64,000 nt of DNA, taken from positions 310,001-374,000 of the forward strand of contig NZ_JAUSMX010000018.1 of the NCBI RefSeq assembly GCF_030646115.1, read 5' to 3'. The position numbers were made by a program, and so were the translations under genes. Shown here piece after piece: positions 48,100 through 58,528 of this stretch; positions within the stretch are counted from its first letter, which is position 1; every line of letters begins with the position of its first letter. Under the pieces are notes generated by a model. The model had not been told where the DNA came from. It saw only the letters and a program-made list of their open reading frames with translations, and made no database searches. Origin of the DNA: Fluviicoccus sp. Its GTDB lineage: Bacteria; Pseudomonadota; Gammaproteobacteria; Pseudomonadales; Moraxellaceae.

Positions 48100-48157
48100 C
48101 GCCCGCCTGATTTTGGGTATTAGTTACCCGCAACCGACTAATTTTAGGAGTGCCACC

Positions 48158-48421
48158 GTGGCCAATTCTGCACAAGCCAAAAAGCGTGCGCGCCAGAACG
48201 AACAGCAACGCAAGCATAACGCCAGCCTGCGTTCCATGGTGCGCACCTACATCAAAAAGGTCGTCGCCGCCATCGCTTCCGGTGACAAGGCCGCCGCTTC
48301 AGCTGCCTACACGACCGCTGTTCCCGTGATTGACCGTATTGCCGACAAGGGCATCATTCACAAGAACAAGGCCGCCCGTCACAAGAGCCGCCTGAACGGA
48401 CATATCAAGGCCATGGCATAA
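48158..48421 (+). CDS. rpsT: 30S ribosomal protein S20
   Basis: The 87-residue basic protein starts at a GTG (M)[26 protein letters not shown], the S20 N-terminus, with TAGGAG at 48145-48150. An in-frame upstream ATG would add non-S20 residues. GTG or other weak starts are known for rpsT. The end [19 protein letters not shown] is canonical. A rho-independent terminator follows. Confidence 0.97.
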   Translation: MANSAQAKKRARQNEQQRKHNASLRSMVRTYIKKVVAAIASGDKAAASAAYTTAVPVIDRIADKGIIHKNKAARHKSRLNGHIKAMA

Positions 48422-48437
48422 GCCATACCTGGATACC

Positions 48438-48464
48438 GAAAACCCGCCTGGCGCGGGTTTTTTG
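48438..48464 (+). terminator. Rho-independent terminator of rpsT
   Basis: The stem AACCCGC (48441-48447) and GCGGGTT (48453-48459) is followed by a T run through 48463. Confidence 0.85.
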
Positions 48465-48659
48465 TTGTCCGGCGTTTACCTCGCCCACCATTAGTCGCCT
48501 TTTCCCTACCTCCAGTCCGCCTCCCCCGTTTTTCGTGGCCGCCGTCACAGAATTCACCACTTGCAATCCGTGAGGATAGACTCAATAAGTACAATTTCAA
48601 CCTGAACATTGTCGCGGAACATTCGGGAACGACAGGGAATCAAGTCATGGGGGTTCATC

Positions 48660-49502
48660 ATGCGTACATCAACGACACGGCAGCTGGCCTTGGCCTTGGC
48701 CGGATTAGCCCTCCTGACCGGCGCTGCGGGATGGCTGCAGGAAAAATCCGCACCGGCCGCCGCCCCCCTGAGCGCATCGACCGCCGCCATTCGGATCAGC
48801 CGGCACACTCAACCGGCATCACTGCCGCCGCACATCGACCCGGACTCCGCCTCACTCCGGACACCGGAGCCCACCGCCACCGCCAAAACCCTGAAACTGT
48901 TGCAACAACTCCGTGCCGCAGGCCATGAGGAAAATCTGTTCAGGCTGAAAACCCTGCTGGGTAACACCGACTCCCCGGAAGGCCTGCCGGTGGCGCAGGC
49001 CCTGCTCCGGGATACAGATCCGGCGATACGCGAGTTGGGCGTGGATATCCTGACCGGGCATTCCCTGACCGATCCCGCCGTTCACCGGATTGTGGTGCAG
49101 ACCCTGTCGAATGAAGCGGAACCCCGCGTCCTGGTGCGTCTGCTCAATAATCTGGATGCCCCGATTGACGCCTATGGCAATGACCCGGCCATGTCCAGCA
49201 CCCTGCACGCGCTGCTCAACCACCATGACGCCGATGTGCGCTCACAGACCGTCCTGCAGCTGCTGCAATGGGATGACTACGGGACGCTGGAGGGTTATCT
49301 GTATCAGGCCTTGAATGACGTCTCCGGCGAGGTCCGCCTCAGCGCGGCCACGGTCATCAGTCTGATCGACACCCGCTCCACCACCCTCAAGGGCGCCCTG
49401 CTGGCCCTGCGCGACAACCCGCAGGAGTCCCGTGACATCCACGAAAGCGTGGTGGCCGCACTGAGCCGCATTGACGACTACAACCAGAACTTCACCCGGT
49501 AA
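48660..49502 (+). CDS. HEAT-repeat-like secreted or membrane-anchored protein
   Basis: The 280-residue protein has an N-terminal hydrophobic segment (LALALAGLALLTGAAGW), a Pro/Ala-rich linker, and from ~90 a series of alpha-helical repeats resembling HEAT repeats: GLPVAQALLRDTDPAIRELGVDILTGH, DPAVHRIVVQTLSNEAEPRVLVRLLNNL, ADVRSQTVLQLLQWDD, SGEVRLSAATVISLID. Such repeats bind other proteins. No catalytic motif. It faces the convergent rstB gene. The 238-base gap upstream of it holds the rpsT terminator and no clear promoter. Confidence 0.65.
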   Translation: MRTSTTRQLALALAGLALLTGAAGWLQEKSAPAAAPLSASTAAIRISRHTQPASLPPHIDPDSASLRTPEPTATAKTLKLLQQLRAAGHEENLFRLKTLLGNTDSPEGLPVAQALLRDTDPAIRELGVDILTGHSLTDPAVHRIVVQTLSNEAEPRVLVRLLNNLDAPIDAYGNDPAMSSTLHALLNHHDADVRSQTVLQLLQWDDYGTLEGYLYQALNDVSGEVRLSAATVISLIDTRSTTLKGALLALRDNPQESRDIHESVVAALSRIDDYNQNFTR

Positions 49503-49581
49503 GCGCTGAATCCAGACCCATCACCGATACATTCGACATTTACGCGCCCCCGCCCTTCATGCACTCCGGCAAAATGCAGGC

Positions 49582-49607
49582 AAAAAAAAGCCTGCATACG
49601 CAGGCTT
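49582..49607 (-). terminator. Terminator of the rstAB operon
   Basis: An 8-bp stem AAGCCTGC/GCAGGCTT (loop 49596-49599), preceded on the plus strand by an A run, gives a T tract on the minus strand. It is about 120 bases past the rstB stop. Its core resembles the terminator at 1173-1198. Confidence 0.7.
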
Positions 49608-49724
49608 AACAGGGGTACAACACATGAATCCAGGAGGAGAACCATGATCACGTCATGAGTACATTATGACTCTCCGGCCCGCCCGGCTCTGTTGCCGCGC
49701 TGTGCTCTTACTGTAATGGGCCTG

Positions 49725-51362
49725 TTACTGACGTGGCAGTTTGTTACGCAACTTTTGCACCACAGGCCAAGACATCACAAAACGCGCACCGCCCAAAGTC
49801 TCGCTCCGGTCCACCGTGATCTGGCCGCCAAACCAAAAGGCAATGCGCGAGACAATCGACAACCCCAGTCCGTAACCTCCCGATGCACGGGTGCGGCTGT
49901 CATCCAGCCGGGTAAAAGGCTGGAATACCCGCTCGCGATCCTTCTCAGCTATCCCCGGGCCGTCATCCTCCACTGCCACATACGCCCAATTGTCCTGCAC
50001 CCAGGCGCTGAGCCGGATGTGCGACTCGGCATAGCGCCCGGCATTACCGGCCAGATTCTGCAACACCCGGTGCAGGTAGCGGACTTCGGCCTCCGCCACA
50101 GTTCCTTCCGCCGTTGGCGCCACGTCCACCACCGCCTTGAAACCCAGCACCGATGTTTCCTTCGCCACCCGCGCCAGCAGCCCGCCCAGTTCCACCGGCT
50201 CGAAATTCAGGACCGGTATCCCCTGCTCCAGCTTGGCGTAAGTCAGAATCTCATCGATCAGCTTGTTCAGTTCATCAATATCCTGATCGAGGCCGGCCAG
50301 TTGCTCCTGACGGGCATCGGCGTCCTCGGTATCGGCCATCATGTCCATGCCGAAACGGATACGGGCCACCGGCGTCCGCAACTCATGGGACACGGCGCGG
50401 GTCAGCTCCCGCTGGGAGTCAATCAGTCGCTGAATATGCTCCGCCATGCTGTTGAACGCCAACGCCAGCTGGCTGACCTCATCCCGCCCTTCCACCTCGG
50501 CCCGGGCGCTGAGATCCCCGGCGCGGATATGGCGCACGGCCTGCTCCACGTTCTTGATCTTTTTTTCCAGCGGATGAATGATGAAATAAGACGCGACCGT
50601 AATCATGCCCAGGCTGACGGCACAGACAATCAGCAGCAAGCGGACCGGCATCCAGTCAAACAGGTACATGGGGCCGATCACCAGCACCAGCCCCGGATAC
50701 ATAGCGGGGGCAATGATCCGCACCGAGGAATTGCGCGTGCCCGCCCCCTCCTTCAACGCCAGCACCACCTCGTTGCGCTTGATGCGGGCGCGCTGATCCG
50801 TCTCCAGACCCACCTTGTCCAAGGGCACCAGTGACAGCGGAAATGCAAACCAGTGCTGCAACTCCTTGAGGCGTCGCGCCTCCTGACCACGGTAATGCTC
50901 CAGGTCATCCAGCAGGAACACCGCCATGGCCTTTGCCTGCTGCTCGGACACTTTGCTCATCCGCACCTTGAGGTAGAGCGTCTGCTTGCCGGGCACCTGG
51001 CTGTAAATATTGGCGAAGTTCTTGCGCACGTCCAGCCGGATGACCGCCTTGCCGGCCGCGAGACTGTCCAGCTCGTCAGTGCTGAAGTTCTCCGCCGGAA
51101 CATCCCGCACCAGTTGCAGAGGGTTGTCCAGCAACTGGGAGGCTTCCTGCAGCCAGGCCTCCCGGAGCGGTCCTTCCGGCTGCCGCGCCACGCCGATGGC
51201 AATCAAGTGGAAAAAACCGGTGGCCATGTGTTCCCGGTAATCCGACGCCCGCTGCTCGTTCAGCACCTGCAGGGTCGACCAGGCACATATAGCCACGGCA
51301 CTGATCACCAGCAGCACTCCGCCGTAAATGCGCACAAATATACTGCTGGGGGGACGGATCAC
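49725..51362 (-). CDS. rstB: Sensor histidine kinase RstB-like
   Basis: The 545-residue inner-membrane kinase has helices near 10-30 and 230-255 enclosing a ~200-residue periplasmic sensor, a HAMP domain (IIHPLEKKIKNVEQAVRHI), HisKA with H326 in AVSHELRTPVARIRFGMDMM, and an ATPase with DDGPGIAEKDRERVF and GGYGLGLSIV. The pattern matches RstB of the RstA/RstB system. The start is a GTG at 51362, with no good ATG downstream. A hairpin with a T tract lies between it and rstA, so its expression may be lower than rstA. The signal is unknown. Confidence 0.88.
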   Translation of the reverse strand: MIRPPSSIFVRIYGGVLLVISAVAICAWSTLQVLNEQRASDYREHMATGFFHLIAIGVARQPEGPLREAWLQEASQLLDNPLQLVRDVPAENFSTDELDSLAAGKAVIRLDVRKNFANIYSQVPGKQTLYLKVRMSKVSEQQAKAMAVFLLDDLEHYRGQEARRLKELQHWFAFPLSLVPLDKVGLETDQRARIKRNEVVLALKEGAGTRNSSVRIIAPAMYPGLVLVIGPMYLFDWMPVRLLLIVCAVSLGMITVASYFIIHPLEKKIKNVEQAVRHIRAGDLSARAEVEGRDEVSQLALAFNSMAEHIQRLIDSQRELTRAVSHELRTPVARIRFGMDMMADTEDADARQEQLAGLDQDIDELNKLIDEILTYAKLEQGIPVLNFEPVELGGLLARVAKETSVLGFKAVVDVAPTAEGTVAEAEVRYLHRVLQNLAGNAGRYAESHIRLSAWVQDNWAYVAVEDDGPGIAEKDRERVFQPFTRLDDSRTRASGGYGLGLSIVSRIAFWFGGQITVDRSETLGGARFVMSWPVVQKLRNKLPRQ

Positions 51363-51395
51363 CTGGACCTTACCTCAATGCGGAACCCACAATGA

Positions 51396-51419
51396 AAAAG
51401 CCCGCCGGAAGCAGCGGGC
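51396..51419 (-). terminator. Hairpin with T tract between rstA and rstB (attenuator)
   Basis: On the minus strand a six-bp stem (GCGGGC ... GCCCGC with a loop of about 8) is followed by five T residues. It sits after the rstA stop and before the rstB GTG, inside the operon. Confidence 0.6.
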
Positions 51420-51439
51420 CATGTGAACAACAGGCGCAC

Positions 51440-52159
51440 TCAGGCGCCGATGGACTCCTTGACGAACAGATATCCCTTGCTGCGAACGGTCTTGATGCGA
51501 CGCGGATTGTCGGGATCGTCGCCGATCTTGGGCCGGATGCGTGAGATACGGACGTCAATGGAGCGATCCTGACCATCGTATTCAATGCCACGCAGACGCT
51601 CGAAAATATCCTCGCGGGAAAGGATGCGACCGGCATTGGAGGCCAGCAGCCACAACAGGTCATATTCAGCGCTGGTGAACTCCACCGGCTGGCCGGCCAG
51701 AGTGACCGAACGACCGCCATTGTCGATGACCAGATCGTCGAACTCGATGCGTTGCGGAATATCGTCATCCACAATTTTGTCGGAGCGGCGCAGCAGGGCG
51801 CGGATACGGGCCAGCAACACCCGCGGCTGCGCCGGTTTGGCGACGTAGTCATCCGCGCCCATTTCCAGGCCCAGCACCTGGTCCATGTCGTCAGTGCGTG
51901 CGGTCAGCATCAGGATCGGGTGGTGATAGTGGGGACGGATCTCGCGGCAGATGGTGAGGCCGTCGGCGCCGGGCAGCATCACATCCAGCACTACCAGGTC
52001 GGGCTGGTCGGAAATGATGCGGCGGATGGCGCGGTTGCCGTCGGTTTCAATGCCGACTTCCATGCCGTTGCGGATCAGATACTCCTGAGTCAGGGTTGCC
52101 AGGCGCTCGTCGTCCTCAACGATCAGGATGCGTGGCAGCTTTTCTTCGGGTTGACTCAT
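51440..52159 (-). CDS. rstA: OmpR-family response regulator RstA-like
   Basis: The 239-residue regulator starts MSQPEEKLPRILIVEDDERL. The receiver phosphoacceptor is D59 (LVVLDVMLPGADG), with K (VAKP) completing it. A winged-helix DNA-binding domain follows (VEFTSAEYDLLWLLASNAGRILSREDIF, IDVRISRIRPKIG). It belongs to the OmpR/PhoB group and pairs with the adjacent kinase. The upstream 448-base region separates it from divergent nrdA. It starts with an ATG at 52159; a farther upstream start at 52219 is unlikely. Confidence 0.88.
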   Translation of the reverse strand: MSQPEEKLPRILIVEDDERLATLTQEYLIRNGMEVGIETDGNRAIRRIISDQPDLVVLDVMLPGADGLTICREIRPHYHHPILMLTARTDDMDQVLGLEMGADDYVAKPAQPRVLLARIRALLRRSDKIVDDDIPQRIEFDDLVIDNGGRSVTLAGQPVEFTSAEYDLLWLLASNAGRILSREDIFERLRGIEYDGQDRSIDVRISRIRPKIGDDPDNPRRIKTVRSKGYLFVKESIGA

Positions 52160-52316
52160 TGTCGGTTCCTGTGTGTTCTGTGTTCGGTAATGCCGATCAT
52201 AGTTAATTCCGGTGTCCACCCCAAGGGTAGTTTCACGAAATCACTACCAATGCCCCACCAAAGCCCCGCACGCCGCCTGTCAGGAATATATTTTTTTACA
52301 TTTGCATTCCGTCAGG

Positions 52317-52414
52317 TTATCCACAGCACCCGGTTCAGCAAACCACTGGCAATACAGCCTGAAATGGATTCAAGAGCGATTACTGACCCGCACTTATCCA
52401 CAGTTTTGTCCACA
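52317..52414 (+). promoter_or_regulatory. DnaA box cluster upstream of nrdA
   Basis: Two perfect TTATCCACA boxes (52317-52325 and 52394-52402) and one near match TTGTCCACA (52406-52414) occur in the same orientation. DnaA control of nrdAB is known in E. coli, so this may couple dNTP supply to initiation. Confidence 0.65.
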
Positions 52415-52442
52415 GCTACATCCTCTTGCGCCGCCGCAGAAA

Positions 52443-52490
52443 ACGCCTTATTTTGTGCCCCATCCAGCAACAACACACTACAGCTTGTGT
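52443..52490 (+). promoter_or_regulatory. Pair of NrdR boxes upstream of nrdA
   Basis: The sixteen-base sites 52443-52458 (11 of 16 match) and 52475-52490 (ACACTACAGCTTGTGT, 13 of 16) fit the NrdR consensus acaCwAtATaTwgtgt. Their starts are 32 bases apart, the usual three-turn spacing of NrdR box pairs. Confidence 0.65.
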
Positions 52491-52607
52491 TTTGCGCACT
52501 TTTTTAACTAACAACGACCGATATCCACCGCCCCTGCCCGCGACCGACCCGCTGTCTGTCGCCATGGGTGGTTTTTTTCGGTCTTTGCGGCGACCGGGAG
52601 CCTGACC

Positions 52608-55451
<2,844 letters not shown>

Positions 55452-55463
55452 GACATTGTCCAA

Positions 55464-55484
55464 CCCTTCCCTCCTGGGGAAGGG
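55464..55484. repeat. Intercistronic hairpin between nrdA and nrdB (CCCTTCCC-type, copy 2)
   Basis: CCCTTCCC (55464-55471) pairs with GGGAAGGG (55477-55484) across a five-base loop. Its arms match the ileS-lspA palindrome. No T tract follows. Confidence 0.7.
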
Positions 55485-55517
55485 AACACCGATAAAACAG
55501 ATTCAGAGAGACCGATC

Positions 55518-56762
55518 ATGCTCAGCTGGGATGAATTTCATGTTGAAGAAAAACCCGTTAAGAAGGCTGCGGCGGCACCAGCAGCACCTGCACAAGCAAC
55601 TGCGCCATTGCCAGCAGTTGCGCCGGCAGCAGTGGTACCTGTTGCTGCAACAGCCGCTGTTGCCTCTGGCAGCGCTGCCGATCGAGCCGCCGCCGCCCTC
55701 GCCGCCCTTGACGTAGCTCCCGGCCTGGAAGAGCTGGAAATGGGCGCCGCCCGCATCCAGGTCGACGACAAGCGCATGATCAACTGCCGCGCCGACCTCA
55801 ACCAGCTGGTGCCCTTCAAGTACGACTGGGCCTGGCAGAAGTACCTTGACGCCTGCGCCAACCACTGGATGCCTCAGGAAGTGAACATGGCCAAGGATGT
55901 CTCCATGTGGCGCTCCTCGAACGAGCTGACCGACGACGAGCGCCTGATCGTGATGCGTTCGCTGGGTTACTTCTCCACCGCCGACAGCCTGGTGGCGAAC
56001 AACCTGGTGCTGGCCATCTACCGCCACATCACCAACCCCGAATGCCGCCAGTACCTGCTGCGCCAGGCCTTCGAGGAAGCCATTCATACCCATGCCTACC
56101 AGTACTGCATCGAATCGCTGGGCATTGATGAAGGCGAAATCTTCAACATGTACCGCGAAGTGCCGGCCGTGGCCCGCAAGGCTGCGTGGAGCCTCAGCCA
56201 TACCCACTCGCTGTCGAATCCGCTGTTCAAGACCGGCTCTCTGGAAGACGACCAGCATTTGCTGCGCAACCTGATCGGCTTTTACGCCGTCACCGAGGGC
56301 ATCTTCTTCTACTGCGGTTTCACCCAGATCCTGAGCATGGGCCGCCGCAACAAGATGACCGGCGTGGCCGAGCAGTTCCAGTACATCCTGCGCGATGAAT
56401 CGATGCACCTGAATTTCGGCATCGACGTCATCAACCAGATCAAGATTGAGAACCCGCAGCTGTGGACCGCCGAATTCCAGCAGGAAGTGATCCAGATGAT
56501 TCTGGAAGGCACGCAACTGGAAATCGAATATGCCCGCGACACCATGCCGCGCGGCGTACTGGGCATGAATGCCGCGATGATGGAAGAGTACCTGCAGTTC
56601 ATCGCCAACCGCCGTCTGGTGCAAATTGGTTTGCCGGAACAGTTCCCCGGCGTGAAGAACCCGTTCCCGTGGATGAGCGAAATCATGGACTTGCGGAAGG
56701 AGAAGAATTTCTTCGAAACCCGCGTCACTGAATATCAGACCGGCGGCGCGCTGGCCTGGTAA
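55518..56762 (+). CDS. nrdB: Ribonucleotide reductase class Ia, beta subunit NrdB
   Basis: The 414-residue subunit has a MLSWDEF start, an Ala/Pro-rich linker to ~70, then the ferritin-like core. The diiron and radical motif is EEAIHTHAY with E187, H190 and radical Tyr Y194, the same spacing as E. coli E115/H118/Y122. A second ligand set is in EGIFFYCGF and [10 protein letters not shown]. The C-terminal tail ends GGALAW. The long linker is a Pseudomonas-type feature. It is cotranscribed with nrdA over a 66-base gap that holds a hairpin. Confidence 0.95.
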   Translation: MLSWDEFHVEEKPVKKAAAAPAAPAQATAPLPAVAPAAVVPVAATAAVASGSAADRAAAALAALDVAPGLEELEMGAARIQVDDKRMINCRADLNQLVPFKYDWAWQKYLDACANHWMPQEVNMAKDVSMWRSSNELTDDERLIVMRSLGYFSTADSLVANNLVLAIYRHITNPECRQYLLRQAFEEAIHTHAYQYCIESLGIDEGEIFNMYREVPAVARKAAWSLSHTHSLSNPLFKTGSLEDDQHLLRNLIGFYAVTEGIFFYCGFTQILSMGRRNKMTGVAEQFQYILRDESMHLNFGIDVINQIKIENPQLWTAEFQQEVIQMILEGTQLEIEYARDTMPRGVLGMNAAMMEEYLQFIANRRLVQIGLPEQFPGVKNPFPWMSEIMDLRKEKNFFETRVTEYQTGGALAW

Positions 56763-56780
56763 TAGGGCAATGCCCCCATC

Positions 56781-56806
56781 AAGGCGCAAGGATGCGCCTT
56801 TTTTTA
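56781..56806 (+). terminator. Rho-independent terminator of nrdAB
   Basis: AAGGCGCA (56781-56788) pairs with TGCGCCTT (56793-56800), followed by seven T residues. Confidence 0.9.
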
Positions 56807-56875
56807 TACCCTTTTCGGGTGTCGAGATGACAGAATCGCGCCATAATGGCCTCCGGTTGCCCACGATTTCACATC

Positions 56876-57838
56876 ATGACGACAAAACCCCAGACAACCA
56901 AAACCACCAACTTCAGCACCACCCTGCGACTTTGCAAGGAGGCCGGATTCCCTGACCTGCCAGGCAAGCGGCTGACGCCAAATGCCCGCTATAACACCCT
57001 GAAAGCCTTGTCATTGCTGTTGACCGGCCTGACCGCGCCGCCATCCGATGCGCCAGTAATTGCCGAAGAAACCCCGACCGACATCAGGAACAGCTGGCGC
57101 GCCATCGCCGCCCGTCAGCATGGCTGCGAAGCCTTGGGCGCACGCGCCGCCGACAGCTTCATGAACCGGGAAATCCGCCGCCAGCTCAACCGGGAAACCA
57201 TTGCCCGCCTGACCGTCAACCAATTGCTGGGCGGCAAGGCACAACGCAAGGACAGCCCCCGGGAAATTGACGACGACTGGCTGGACATGTTCGCCGAAGC
57301 CGCCGCCGTCAAGAGCGATCCCGAACTGCAACGCATGCTGGCGCGGATGCTGGCCGGGGAAATCCGCAAACCCGGCAGCTTCTCACCGTCCGCCATTCAG
57401 GCCGTGAACTGGCTGACGCGCAAAACCGCCGACCAGTTCCGCCGCTTCTGCAATCTCAGCCTGCGCTCCGCCAGCATCACCTTTGTCATCATCTCCCCTT
57501 GGCCCGACTTTCGTACCAAGGGGGATGCCGACCTCGGCGTCAAATACCAGGACCTGCTGGATCTGCAATGCGCCGGGCTGGTGTCGCCGACGCTGTCCAG
57601 CAATCTGGATCTCAGCAACTATCTCAACCGCGCCTCCTTTGCCATGGCGGAACGCTCCATTGTCTTTGCCCAGGCACAACTGCCGCCGCCGAAGCCGCCG
57701 CAGACCGATGTCATCCTGCTGTCGCCGGTGGGGCATGAATTGCGCCCGATTCTCGACCTGAAAGCCCATGACGACTACAACACCCGTCTGACCGAGTGGT
57801 TCCAGAGCCACGGCATCACCCTCAGCACCCTCACCTGA
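56876..57838 (+). CDS. DUF2806 domain protein
   Basis: The 320-residue protein starts MTTKPQTTKTTNF (ATG at 56876). The middle matches DUF2806: DDWLDMFAEAAAVKSDPELQRMLARMLAGEIRKPGSFSPSAIQAVNWLTRKTADQF, followed by alpha/beta segments. Function is unknown. It is alone between the nrdAB terminator and the next gene. No signal or membrane segment is evident, so it is cytoplasmic. Confidence 0.7.
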   Translation: MTTKPQTTKTTNFSTTLRLCKEAGFPDLPGKRLTPNARYNTLKALSLLLTGLTAPPSDAPVIAEETPTDIRNSWRAIAARQHGCEALGARAADSFMNREIRRQLNRETIARLTVNQLLGGKAQRKDSPREIDDDWLDMFAEAAAVKSDPELQRMLARMLAGEIRKPGSFSPSAIQAVNWLTRKTADQFRRFCNLSLRSASITFVIISPWPDFRTKGDADLGVKYQDLLDLQCAGLVSPTLSSNLDLSNYLNRASFAMAERSIVFAQAQLPPPKPPQTDVILLSPVGHELRPILDLKAHDDYNTRLTEWFQSHGITLSTLT

Positions 57839-57857
57839 ATACCCTGCACCATGGAAT

Positions 57858-57891
57858 GTCTGCCCTGCAACAGTTGACAGTCAGGGCAGAC
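57858..57891. other. Perfect 10-bp stem-loop downstream of the DUF2806 gene
   Basis: GTCTGCCCTG (57858-57867) pairs with CAGGGCAGAC (57882-57891) over a 14-base loop that contains TTGACA. No T tract follows. It may be an operator for the next gene or a weak terminator. Confidence 0.5.
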
Positions 57892-57942
57892 TTCGACAGC
57901 ATCGCGCATCAGGCCTAACCCCAGGCAAGGAGAACAACAACA

Positions 57943-58437
57943 ATGTTTACCCGGGAACATCTGATCATCGGCGCCGCCGGATTCGTGTTGGGCGGCATCG
58001 TCGCCACCGCCAGCATCACGGTGGTGCTGTCCACCCAGAAGCAGGAGCCCGCTGTCGCAGCGGCCCCTGTCACGCCTGCCGCGCCCGTCATTGCCGCGCC
58101 CGATCCTGCGTCAACCCCTCCGGCCGCCGCCGCGCCGGCAACCCCCGTCCCGCCGACACCCGCCGCACCGGTTTCGGGCAACAAGCCCGGGATCAGTGCA
58201 ACTTCTCCGGACAAACCGGCTGCAGAGGCTTCCCGACGCCCGATAGCGAAGCAAGACCCCGCCCCGATCCCGGCGCCGCTGGCCGCCGAGGAGGCCGACC
58301 GCCAGAGCGAAGAGGCCCGGCAGATTGCCGCCCGCAAGCAGGCGCTGGAATCGCAGGTGTCGGATAGTGCGGAAATCATTCGTTTGAAAGCTCAGCAGAT
58401 CCGCGAAATGGAAGAGCGCCTCAAGTCAGGTCACTAA
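57943..58437 (+). CDS. Hypothetical Pro/Ala-rich single-pass membrane protein
   Basis: The 164-residue protein has AAGGAG upstream (57928-57933). One N-terminal helix (LIIGAAGFVLGGIVATASITVVL) is followed by a ~75-residue Pro/Ala/Thr linker and a charged C-terminal coiled coil (ADRQSEEARQIAARKQALESQVSDSAEIIRLKAQQIREMEERL). I recognise no family. The layout suits a protein spanning the periplasm. It precedes the sigma-54 promoter of amt. Confidence 0.6.
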   Translation: MFTREHLIIGAAGFVLGGIVATASITVVLSTQKQEPAVAAAPVTPAAPVIAAPDPASTPPAAAAPATPVPPTPAAPVSGNKPGISATSPDKPAAEASRRPIAKQDPAPIPAPLAAEEADRQSEEARQIAARKQALESQVSDSAEIIRLKAQQIREMEERLKSGH

Positions 58438-58480
58438 TAGTGTGACCCTGTCGGCATTTCCGCCATGATCTGACAACAAC

Positions 58481-58496
58481 TGGCACAACCGTTGCT
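58481..58496 (+). promoter_or_regulatory. Sigma-54 promoter of amt
   Basis: TGGCAC-N5-TTGCT matches the -24/-12 consensus exactly, with ten bases between the GG and GC. It lies 33 bases before the amt ATG. It implies nitrogen-dependent (NtrC type) activation; I see no certain NtrC box. Confidence 0.85.
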
Positions 58497-58528
58497 TGAA
58501 TCCCCGGTGATTACCACAGGGGAACACC

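Larger units (their letters stand above)
52160..52607. promoter_or_regulatory. rstA / nrdA divergent control region
   Basis: This 448-base gap has no gene I can support. It holds DnaA boxes at 52317, 52394 and 52406 and a pair of NrdR boxes at 52443-52490, all nearer nrdA. The left half contains an A/T-rich run (52287-52300) near which the rstA promoter may lie. Confidence 0.6.

Noticed and set aside
52297-52310. RstA-box-like sequence beginning TACATTTG in the rstA upstream region
   Set aside because: Only 8 of 12 defined positions of the enteric RstA box match, too few to call.
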